From JBGCEZ01 sp045106735 (GTDB taxonomy: Bacteria; Planctomycetota; Phycisphaerae; Phycisphaerales; SM1A02): a DNA stretch of 16,753 bases. Every line of letters begins with the position of its first letter. Position 1 is the stretch's first letter. Positions 8,938 through 16,753 of this stretch are shown here, in pieces. The stretch spans positions 1-16,753 of the forward strand of contig JBGCEZ010000062.1 of the NCBI GenBank assembly GCA_045106735.1, given 5' to 3'. The translations under genes were made by a program, and so were the position numbers. The notes beneath the pieces were generated by a model. It saw nothing but the letters and a program-made list of their open reading frames with translations, made no database searches and had not been told where the DNA came from.

Positions 8938-10711
8938 CGCCCACGATTCTGATCGGTCCGATCAGCCTGCATCGTCCGGGTCCTCCCGCCAACGCCGCCG
9001 CGGCCATCGTCCGCTCGGCGGCGTCATCCACACGTACCAGGGCTACGACCCGGCCAAGTTTCCGCCGCCCACGCAGCCGCCGGGCGACATGGTCTCCGGG
9101 GCCGTCGACCATCTGCTGACCTACGGCTCGACCCGCGAGCTCACGGCCGAAGAACTCGCCCAGGCCATCAAGCTCGACCCGTCGCAGATCCAGGGTCTGG
9201 GGCCGTCGCTCGATTCACTGATCGCGATGCTGGAAGAGCGCAAGGCCAAGATCCTGGCCACCTGGGAAACCAAGCGGGTCCAGGCCGATGCCGCCCGCGC
9301 CTTCCACGAAGAAGCGGCCGCGGTCAGTCCGCCGGATGAACTGCGCAAGGTCTTCAACCGCGAGGTCAAGGGCGAGCAGCTCCGCGGTCTGGAGCGCCTG
9401 TGGTACGCGGCCGAGCGGATGGACGAACGTTTCGCCGCCCGTCTGCCGGGTCTGATCGAAATCTTGGGCGAGAAGTACGAGGTCGACGCCCTGGCGTCCA
9501 AGTACACGTTCACTGGCCGCGATCGGATGTCGATCCGCCAGGCGATCGCGATCAAGGAAGAGCTCGAAGAGATCGACCGCTTGCTCGAGCAGCTGCGTGA
9601 GGCGATGAAGAACGCGCAGCTGGCGATCATCGACATGGATGCCCTGGCCAACTACGCCAGCGAGCAGGACATGGGCGAACTCGAGGGCCTGCGCGAGCAG
9701 GTCGAAGAGATGGTCCGGGCGATGGCCGAGAACCAGGGCATCGAGCAGACGGCCGACGGCTACCGGCTCACGCCCAAGGCAATGCGGCTGTTCCAATCGC
9801 GCTTGCTCGAAACGATCTTCAGCGACTTGAACGCGTCGCGCAGTGGCCGGCACGAAGGACCGATTGCCGGCGAAGGCGCGGTCGAAACGCCGCGCACCCG
9901 TGGGTACGAGTTTGGCGACTCGCCGGCGCACATGGACATTCCCGGCACCGTGGTCAACGCCATGCTGCGGCGGGGCGGCAAGAGCGTGGCCGACGACGGC
10001 GGCGTGCTGTTTCGCAGCGACGACATCCTGATCCACGAGACGCGCAACAATCCCAAGTGCGCGACCGTCGTGATCATGGACATGAGCGGGTCGATGCGTT
10101 GGAGCGGGCTGTACGTCGGCTGCAAGCGGATGGCCCTGGCCCTGGATGGCCTGGTGCGACGCGAGTATCCCGGCGACAGCCTGCAGTTCATCGAGATGTA
10201 CTCGTTCGCCAAGCCGGTGCACGTGTCGGACGTGGCCGGGCTGATGCCCAAGCCGGTGACGATTCGGCATCCGGTCGTGCAGCTCAAGGCCGACATGTCG
10301 GACCCCGACATTAGCGAACTGCAGATCCCGCCGCACTTCACCAATATTCAGCACGCCCTCCAGCTGGCCCGGCAATTCCTGGACGTTCAGGACACGCCGA
10401 ACAAGCAGATCATGCTGATCACCGACGGTCTGCCGACGGCGCACTTCGAGGGCAGCGAGCTGTACCTGCTGTATCCGCCGCACTCGCGGACGGAAGAAGC
10501 GACGATGCGCGAGGCGATGCGCTGCCAGCAGGAGGGCATCACGATGAACGTGTTCCTGCTGCCGACGTGGTCGCAGTCGAGCGAGGACGTGCAGTTCGCC
10601 CACCGCATGGCCGAGCAGACCGGCGGGCGCGTGTTCTTCGCCGGCGGCGAGGAGCTGGACCGGTTCGTGCTGTGGGACTACGTGTCGCGGCGGCGGCGGG
10701 TGATTTCGTGA
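8930..10711 (+). CDS. VWA-domain protein, partner of the MoxR ATPase
   Basis: From ATG 8930 the product has 593 residues. An 8-base overlap with the preceding gene and a purine-rich GAGAGGAAGAG (8914-8924) upstream support this start over the open frame from 8864. The N-terminus is polar and Arg/Ser-rich. A long helical middle (about 60-290) has charged stretches such as IKEELEEIDRLLEQLREAMK that could form coiled coils. The C-terminal VWA domain (about 375-590) has a complete MIDAS: D384-x-S386-x-S388 in DMSGS, T471 in FTNI, and D499 in ITDG. No signal peptide or membrane helix is seen, so it is probably cytoplasmic. It is the expected partner of the MoxR protein in the same operon. Its stop lies 15 bases from that of the convergent CYTH gene. 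Confidence 0.9.
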   Translation: MADAHDSDRSDQPASSGSSRQRRRGHRPLGGVIHTYQGYDPAKFPPPTQPPGDMVSGAVDHLLTYGSTRELTAEELAQAIKLDPSQIQGLGPSLDSLIAMLEERKAKILATWETKRVQADAARAFHEEAAAVSPPDELRKVFNREVKGEQLRGLERLWYAAERMDERFAARLPGLIEILGEKYEVDALASKYTFTGRDRMSIRQAIAIKEELEEIDRLLEQLREAMKNAQLAIIDMDALANYASEQDMGELEGLREQVEEMVRAMAENQGIEQTADGYRLTPKAMRLFQSRLLETIFSDLNASRSGRHEGPIAGEGAVETPRTRGYEFGDSPAHMDIPGTVVNAMLRRGGKSVADDGGVLFRSDDILIHETRNNPKCATVVIMDMSGSMRWSGLYVGCKRMALALDGLVRREYPGDSLQFIEMYSFAKPVHVSDVAGLMPKPVTIRHPVVQLKADMSDPDISELQIPPHFTNIQHALQLARQFLDVQDTPNKQIMLITDGLPTAHFEGSELYLLYPPHSRTEEATMREAMRCQQEGITMNVFLLPTWSQSSEDVQFAHRMAEQTGGRVFFAGGEELDRFVLWDYVSRRRRVIS

Positions 10712-10726
10712 GGGTGGATCGCCGCA

Positions 10727-11248
10727 TCAGCCGGGTGAACGCCGCCCGGCCAACGCCCACGCACTGAACGCCGGATCGTCCGTCACCTCGGTGGCCGGCC
10801 ACGGGCACGCATCAATCGCCGCGAGTTCCGCGTCGCTGTCCGTCTCGCACTCGGCCATGACCAGGCCGCGGACGGCCGGCGGTTCCTCCCACACATCGAC
10901 GGCCCACGTGCGTCCGTTGCGATCGAACGTCCACCGACGTTTGGCCGCGGTACGGCCGGGAAGTTCAGCGAGCACGTCGGCCTCACCCGGATCGAGGTAG
11001 ATCGTGGTCATGCGGCGGCGACGGGAATCCTGCGGGGCATCCGGATCCGGACGTTTCTGCCCGAGCTTGGTCTGCTGCTCGGTGCCGTCGGGCGACTCGA
11101 CGCGGCGAATCCGCAGCCCCGCGCCCTCGACGAAACGGTCGATCAGTCGGACCCACGGCGCCGCGTCGCACGCCGCCGGGGCGGCGTCGAGTCGGAAGCG
11201 ACGCTCGCGTTCAATCCGGTGGTACGGCCGGCGTACTGGGCGGGGCAT
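10727..11248 (-). CDS. CYTH-domain protein (triphosphate tunnel metalloenzyme-like)
   Basis: The product has 173 residues, normal for single-domain CYTH proteins, which bind triphosphates in a beta-tunnel and act as triphosphatases or class IV adenylyl cyclases. Visible hallmarks are the N-terminal ERERR (13-17) in place of ExExK, RLIDRFVEGAGLRIRRVE, TKLGQKR, the MTTIYLDPGEADVLAELPG segment, AVDVWEEPPAVRGLVMAECE, and a C-terminal EVTDDPAFSAWAL. GGAG (11256-11259 on the opposite strand), seven bases upstream, supports ATG 11248. The frame is open back to 11509, but that part is a translated repeat array. The last acidic-motif position is Arg (R17) rather than Lys. The reaction is not predictable from sequence alone. 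Confidence 0.85.
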   Translation of the reverse strand: MPRPVRRPYHRIERERRFRLDAAPAACDAAPWVRLIDRFVEGAGLRIRRVESPDGTEQQTKLGQKRPDPDAPQDSRRRRMTTIYLDPGEADVLAELPGRTAAKRRWTFDRNGRTWAVDVWEEPPAVRGLVMAECETDSDAELAAIDACPWPATEVTDDPAFSAWALAGRRSPG

Positions 11249-11259
11249 GGTGCGACTCC

Positions 11260-11373
11260 GAGGCGGGCGAGGCGGGGCGGGGAGGCCGGGCAGGCCGAGC
11301 GTGGTCGAGCAGGCCGAGCTCACCGAGCTGACCGAGCGGGCTGAGGAGGCCGGGCAGGCCGAGCAGGCCGAGC
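11260..11373. repeat. 9-bp tandem array in the CYTH gene leader
   Basis: Units of nine bases include AGGCCGGGC (11283, 11347), AGGCCGAGC (11292, 11311, 11356, 11365), TCACCGAGC (11320) and TGACCGAGC (11329). GAGGCGGGC-type units lie at the left end. One 10-base unit at 11301-11310 breaks the phase. The array ends next to the Shine-Dalgarno of the CYTH gene, so it would be transcribed in that gene's leader. Confidence 0.8.
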
Positions 11374-11497
11374 GTGGCAGGCGGCCGAGCTCGCCCCGCA
11401 CGAAACCGTACGTCGGCGCGGCCCCAAGTTCTGGGCGCACCGCTTTTCGGACGCCCGATGCAGACCTGAATCGATCCGCCGCGTCGAAGCCGCGATG

Positions 11498-11541
11498 CCC
11501 GCGGATCACCCGCGGATCGCCCGCGGATCACCCGTGATTCG
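11498..11541. repeat. 11-bp tandem array
   Basis: Four head-to-tail 11-base units read CCCGCGGATCA, CCCGCGGATCG, CCCGCGGATCA and CCCGTGATTCG. Three are nearly identical and the fourth has diverged. The array lies about 85 bases upstream of the tRNA-Ser promoter. Confidence 0.85.
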
Positions 11542-11626
11542 GCGGCGATCGGCCGCCGGCGGGGGACCACCGACCGCGCTCGCTCGGCCAACCGGGCCCG
11601 CATTCTCGCGAACTCTTCGCCGACGC

Positions 11627-11655
11627 TTGACGCCTCCCGCCGCCCTTGGCATCAT
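11627..11655 (+). promoter_or_regulatory. Sigma-70-type promoter of tRNA-Ser
   Basis: TTGACG (11627-11632) matches five of six -35 consensus bases. It is followed by a 17-base spacer and CATCAT (11650-11655), which matches four of six -10 bases. The first base of the mature tRNA lies 15 bases downstream of the -10 element, which fits a short 5' leader. Confidence 0.6.
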
Positions 11656-11669
11656 CTCCCTTCCCCCCC

Positions 11670-11756
11670 GGACAGGTGGCGGAGCGGTTGAACGCGCCGG
11701 TCTCGAAAACCGGTATGGCCTCCGGGTCATCGTGGGTTCGAATCCCACCCTGTCCG
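11670..11756 (+). tRNA. tRNA-Ser(CGA)
   Basis: The 7-bp acceptor stem pairs GGACAGG (11670-11676) with CCTGTCC (11749-11755), followed by discriminator G11756. The anticodon arm is CCGGT, loop CTCGAAA, ACCGG, giving anticodon CGA, which reads UCG. A long variable arm typical of serine tRNAs pairs ATGGCC (11715-11720) with GGTCAT (11725-11730) around a TCCG loop. The T arm is GTGGG, TTCGAAT, CCCAC. The 3' CCA is not encoded. The body resembles E. coli tRNA-Ser(CGA). Confidence 0.97.
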
Positions 11757-11810
11757 CTTCGGGTCTGGTCGCGTCCCGGTCTCATCCCGGCTCGTCCAGC
11801 CCCAACGAAC

Positions 11811-11848
11811 AACGGTCGCCAGGCTCCGCAGCCCGGCGACCGTTTTTT
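11811..11848 (+). terminator. Rho-independent terminator of tRNA-Ser
   Basis: AACGGTCGCC (11811-11820) pairs perfectly with GGCGACCGTT (11835-11844). Inside, GGCT and AGCC extend the stem beyond one A-C mismatch, closing a CCGC loop. Six T residues (11843-11848) follow, beginning in the last stem bases. On the minus strand the hairpin is followed by a broken T-tract, so it might also stop katG transcripts, less efficiently. Confidence 0.88.
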
Positions 11849-11929
11849 CATTCGGGTCACTCGATCACATGTCTGGCGGCGGGTCCGGGGCCCGTCTCAC
11901 GCGTCCAGCCGCGCCGCCATCGCCGTCGA

Positions 11930-14164
<2,235 letters not shown>

Positions 14165-14238
14165 CGTCGGGCTCGCGTTGGATTGGGTCGGGACTCGAAT
14201 GAAGGGGCGTAGCCTAGGCCGGCGGGTGATTGGTCGCT

Positions 14239-14253
14239 ACCGATACAATCGGT
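14239..14253. promoter_or_regulatory. Inverted repeat ACCGAT-N3-ATCGGT, candidate OxyR operator
   Basis: This is a perfect 6-bp inverted repeat around ACA. A further half-site, ATTGGT (14229-14234), stands four bases to its left. LysR-type regulators bind dyads containing AT-rich half-sites of this kind in divergent promoters. The binding protein is inferred from context. Confidence 0.55.
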
Positions 14254-14259
14254 TCAGTA

Positions 14260-14278
14260 TGATCGGGAAAACCGATCA
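14260..14278. promoter_or_regulatory. Inverted repeat TGATCGG-N5-CCGATCA, candidate OxyR operator
   Basis: This is a perfect 7-bp inverted repeat around GAAAA. Its centre lies 23 bases, about two helical turns, from that of the repeat at 14239-14253. It shares the ATCGG core, as expected for tetramer binding by a LysR-type protein. Confidence 0.55.
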
Positions 14279-14329
14279 GTTGGCGACGTCGTCGATCGCC
14301 TGTCCCAATCCCGGCTCGGAGCCCGCCCC

Positions 14330-15328
14330 ATGGCCACCGGACGTTCTGATGCCCGTCATCTTGTGACCGCACCCGCGGGGGGCCGGCGTCCTGAGGCCAG
14401 GCGTCCTGAGGCCCGGGGTCCTGATGCCCGGCATCCTGAGGCCAGGCATCTCCGCTGCTTCGTCGCCGCGGCCGAAGCAGGATCCATGCGCGGGGCCGCC
14501 CGCCGCCTCGGCCTGGCCCAGGCGACGGTCACCGAACACATCCGCCGCCTGGAGTCGATCCTCGGCTTCCCCGCCTTTGACCGCGTGGGCCGGACGGTCG
14601 TGCTGACGGAAGAGGGCCGGCTGCTCCTGCCCCGGGCCGAAGCGGCGGTCCGCGGCGTGGAAGAGGTGGCCGACGGCATCGGCGACGCGGTCGAGTCCGG
14701 CGCCGGCCGGCTGACCGTCGGGGCGATTCCGACGATGTCGCCCTACCTGCTGCCGCCGGTCCTTTCGCGGCTGCGCGATGAGTATCCGGAGTGCGAGATC
14801 GTCGTCTTCGAAGATCTCACCGAGCACTTGCTGGAACGGGTGGACGATCACTCGATCGAGGCCGCGGTCTTGAGCCCGCCGGTCCACCACCCCCGCATCG
14901 AGTGCGAGACGATCGGGTCCGAACGGATGGTCGTGGTGGCCAGCGACGCGGTCGACTTGGACGACGCGGGCGAAGTGTCCCTGCGGGAGCTGCGGGCGTA
15001 CCGGCGCATCAGCCTGAGCGACATGCACTGCCTGGGCTCGCAGATCGAAAGCTTCTGCACCAACCGCGATCTCACGCGGCAGGTCAACTGCAATGCCACG
15101 CAACTCGACACCGTGTTCGAACTCGTGCGGCTGGGACTTGGCGTGTCGCTGGTGCCGGAAATGGCGGCGCGGCGACAACGTGCGGCCGGGCTGCGGTTCC
15201 TGGCCGTGCGACGCGATGCGCCGCGGCGAGAGATTGGTCTGTCGACGAAGATCGGGCGATCGCGGTCGGTGCTGGCCGACCGGTTTGCCGCGCTCTTGGA
15301 ACTTGAAGTCCAGGCGATGGGTGCGTGA
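14330..15328 (+). CDS. oxyR: Peroxide-sensing LysR-type regulator OxyR, with N-terminal repeat extension
   Basis: The 332-residue product is a LysR-type regulator. Its winged helix-turn-helix starts near residue 39 (RHLRCFVAAAEAGSMRGAA, then QATVTEHIRRLE). The effector domain follows from about residue 125. HCLGSQIESFC carries C234 and C243, with the same spacing and flanking HCL..Q...FC as the redox pair C199/C208 of E. coli OxyR. The gene is divergent from katG, its classic target. ATG 14330 has GGAG eight bases upstream. This adds about 38 residues before the usual LysR N-terminus, mostly xPEAR/xPDAR repeats encoded by a 15-bp array. An in-frame GTG at 14363 could also start translation but keeps most of the repeats. 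No in-frame start lies closer to the helix-turn-helix. Confidence 0.92.
   Translation: MATGRSDARHLVTAPAGGRRPEARRPEARGPDARHPEARHLRCFVAAAEAGSMRGAARRLGLAQATVTEHIRRLESILGFPAFDRVGRTVVLTEEGRLLLPRAEAAVRGVEEVADGIGDAVESGAGRLTVGAIPTMSPYLLPPVLSRLRDEYPECEIVVFEDLTEHLLERVDDHSIEAAVLSPPVHHPRIECETIGSERMVVVASDAVDLDDAGEVSLRELRAYRRISLSDMHCLGSQIESFCTNRDLTRQVNCNATQLDTVFELVRLGLGVSLVPEMAARRQRAAGLRFLAVRRDAPRREIGLSTKIGRSRSVLADRFAALLELEVQAMGA
14342..14446 (+). repeat. 15-bp tandem array at the 5' end of oxyR
   Basis: Four clear 15-base units (14387-14446) are CGTCCTGAGGCCAGG, CGTCCTGAGGCCCGG, GGTCCTGATGCCCGG and CATCCTGAGGCCAGG. CGTTCTGATGCCCGT at 14342-14356 is an outlying copy exactly three periods upstream, with two degenerate units between. 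The array encodes a five-residue repeat, R-x-P-(E/D)-A, that runs straight into the LysR helix-turn-helix. Confidence 0.85.
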
Positions 15329-15348
15329 TGGGTGCGTGATGGCCGCGT
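15316..15348. repeat. 11-bp tandem repeat spanning the oxyR stop codon
   Basis: GATGGGTGCGT occurs twice exactly (15316-15326, 15327-15337), followed by GATGGCCGCGT (15338-15348). The junction of the first two units makes the TGA stop of oxyR (15326-15328). The rest of the 61-base gap to the convergent gene shows no clear terminator. Confidence 0.8.
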
Positions 15349-15389
15349 GGTGGCCGCCCCGGGAGCACGCTCGCCCGCGCTCGCGCCAC

Positions 15390-16753
15390 TCAGTCCCGTG
15401 GCGCTTCCAGCATCAAGTACAGCAGGTTGTCGGAGAACTCGACCGACTTGGTCAGGCCGAGGTGATCTTCATTCAGAAACTGCACGCGGTGCCAATCGAT
15501 GGGTGAACGCAAGCCGGCCACCCACGCGCCGCCGGTGCGTTCGTCCATCAGCGCACTGGCCCGGGTCACCGTGCCGTCGCCCGGAGCTTCTTCGCGCACC
15601 GTGATGCGGCCCGTCGGCGGATCCACGGCCAGCACGGACGACGTATCGTCGCCATCGCCAGCGAAAAGGAACAACTCGGTGCCGGCCGGCGGGGATGCGG
15701 GGACGTCGATCGCCCGGAAGAACTGCTCGGCCCGGGCCAGGCACTTCGTCAGGTGGTCGAGGGCGATTTCGCGGCGCTGCGCATCGGACGCCGCGTCCGG
15801 CAGCAGCCAGCCCAGCGTACGATCCAGCTCGCGTCCGCTTCCGGCCAGCCCCCAGCCGTACTGCTGCCAAGTGGCCACGTCGAGCACATCGATCGGCTCG
15901 CCGGTGGCCGCGTCGACCACGCGCGCCTGCCGCGGCCGCGGCAGCAGCTGATAGATCGACGGCATCGTGCCGAGCACGCCCGGGCGATAGTTCGGGAACA
16001 GCGGGTTCAGATCAAGGCCGTCGACGAGTTGCTGCAGCGACTCGACGGATCCGGCGCTGGGCGTGCCGATGAGGAACGCACGTTCGATGTTTCGCGCGCC
16101 AGCCCAATTCAACGTCGGCAGCGAACCGTCCTCGGGCAGCGGCTGCGTGCCATAGCGCAGGTAGTAGCGCAGCACCAGGCCGCCCATCGAGTGGGCGACG
16201 ATGTCGACTTTGACGGGCGCGTCGCCCGGGAGTCCGCGGCCTTCGCGCACGCGCTGCTGGGCGTCGGCGATCATCGCGTGCAGGGCGACGGCGCTCTCGG
16301 AGACGTCGCGCCGCCAGTCGTAGGGGTACTGGAAACAGGTGTAGTGCTGGCCGCCGTAGTCGATCGCGCCGCTCTCGCCGAGGGATCGGTCGCGGTACTT
16401 GCCGGCGGCGAGCGTCATCAGGATGTCAACGTACGCCCCGACCTTGATGCCGCGCAACGGGCCCACGTCGGCCACGATGAAGTCGAGGACGTCATCGGGG
16501 ACGCTGTCGTCCTGGAGGGCGGCGAGCGTTTGGCCGGGCACCATGGGCAGGGCGATGTCGCGGGCTCCCTGGGCGGTGTCGGCATCCGACGCCTCGCGGG
16601 TGAACGCTCCCCAGATCTTCAGGCCGGTCTCGCGGTGGTTGAGCTTGGTGCCCAGGATGCCGGGCAGGACGACGACCGGGACGCGCTCGTCGCCGATCTG
16701 CTGGGCGGGCGTGTCGTAGAGCCGGCCGAGGTCGGCCCCGGGACGGCGGGCGG
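15390..16753 (-). CDS. LCAT-like alpha/beta-hydrolase, lipase or acyltransferase (5' truncated)
   Basis: The minus-strand frame is open from the stop at 15390 to the window edge, giving 453 visible residues; the start lies outside. The visible N-terminus contains VPVVVLPGILGTKL, the oxyanion-side motif of the lecithin:cholesterol acyltransferase/phospholipase family. The family YPYDWR motif and the nucleophile elbow VAHSMGG (serine at visible residue 188) follow. A late FAGDGDD segment and NEDHLGLTKS could supply the catalytic Asp and His. The internal ATG at 16544 is not the start, because it would remove the oxyanion motif. Substrate may be a lipid or polyester; localisation cannot be judged without the N-terminus. 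It converges on oxyR with a 61-base gap and shows no link to the peroxide genes. Confidence 0.85.
   Translation of the reverse strand, partial: ARRPGADLGRLYDTPAQQIGDERVPVVVLPGILGTKLNHRETGLKIWGAFTREASDADTAQGARDIALPMVPGQTLAALQDDSVPDDVLDFIVADVGPLRGIKVGAYVDILMTLAAGKYRDRSLGESGAIDYGGQHYTCFQYPYDWRRDVSESAVALHAMIADAQQRVREGRGLPGDAPVKVDIVAHSMGGLVLRYYLRYGTQPLPEDGSLPTLNWAGARNIERAFLIGTPSAGSVESLQQLVDGLDLNPLFPNYRPGVLGTMPSIYQLLPRPRQARVVDAATGEPIDVLDVATWQQYGWGLAGSGRELDRTLGWLLPDAASDAQRREIALDHLTKCLARAEQFFRAIDVPASPPAGTELFLFAGDGDDTSSVLAVDPPTGRITVREEAPGDGTVTRASALMDERTGGAWVAGLRSPIDWHRVQFLNEDHLGLTKSVEFSDNLLYLMLEAPRD

Larger units (their letters stand above)
11249..11669. other. Intergenic region between the CYTH gene and tRNA-Ser, rich in repeats
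   Basis: I see no supported gene in these 421 bases. They hold the leader of the CYTH gene (minus strand) with a 9-bp array directly upstream of its ribosome binding site, an 11-bp array at 11498-11541, and the tRNA promoter. Open frames here are short and dominated by repeat-derived residues. Confidence 0.55.
14165..14329. promoter_or_regulatory. Divergent katG-oxyR control region
   Basis: These 165 bases separate the two divergent starts and contain the clustered ATCGG/CCGAT half-sites annotated separately. They are locally AT-richer than the rest of the window. On the plus strand TACAAT (14244-14249) and TATGAT (14258-14263) each match five of six -10 consensus bases, but neither has a good -35. 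This is usual for activator-dependent or autoregulated promoters. GGAG (14318-14321) lies eight bases before the oxyR ATG. Confidence 0.6.

Noticed and set aside
9215..10603. 462-codon open frame antisense to the VWA gene
   Set aside because: Same artefact of base composition; the sense frame has a complete MIDAS.
11249..11509. 87-residue N-terminal extension of the CYTH protein
   Set aside because: It is the translation of the 9-bp array and flanking spacer. ATG 11248 with GGAG seven bases upstream precedes the CYTH signature directly.
11260..11541. Possible CRISPR array
   Set aside because: The units are 9 and 11 bases, head to tail, with no spacers; no cas genes are in the window.

Overview
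The window is uniformly very GC-rich, and nearly every real gene has long open frames on its other strands and phases. Together with the gene content (fused oxoprolinase, MoxR/VWA operon, OxyR-KatG pair, GTGA start-stop overlaps, short tandem repeats between genes) this fits a Planctomycetota bacterium, perhaps of the Phycisphaerae. That placement is inference; no marker gene fixes it.

Left part (1-6713, + strand). The window opens in the last 41 codons of a TolB/PD40-like beta-propeller protein. Its stop overlaps the GTG start of a 1406-residue fused HyuA-HyuB protein of the 5-oxoprolinase/hydantoinase family. After a 280-base gap comes gdhA, an NADP-type hexameric glutamate dehydrogenase. 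If the fused protein is a true 5-oxoprolinase, it makes the glutamate that GdhA interconverts with 2-oxoglutarate. A small lipoprotein with a carboxypeptidase-regulatory-like fold follows; its start is uncertain because a 9-bp repeat array lies just upstream.

Centre (6862-10711, + strand). A tight four-gene operon encodes a MoxR-type AAA+ ATPase, two small two-helix membrane proteins that look like paralogues of each other, and a VWA-domain protein with an intact MIDAS. The genes overlap by 4, 11 and 8 bases. This is the most system-like part of the window: a chaperone-type ATPase and its VWA partner, probably held at the membrane by the small proteins. The substrate is unknown.

Right part. 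A CYTH-domain protein on the minus strand converges on the VWA gene. Its leader carries a second 9-bp array. A tRNA-Ser(CGA) with its own promoter and a strong terminator follows. katG (minus) and oxyR (plus) then diverge from a shared 165-base region holding several ATCGG/CCGAT half-sites arranged as two inverted repeats. OxyR keeps both redox cysteines but has a roughly 40-residue N-terminal extension made by a 15-bp tandem repeat. The window ends inside an LCAT-like lipase/acyltransferase gene on the minus strand, truncated at its 5' end.

A recurring theme is short tandem repeats with unrelated units but few period lengths: 9 or 11 bases between genes, and 6, 12 or 15 bases inside genes.
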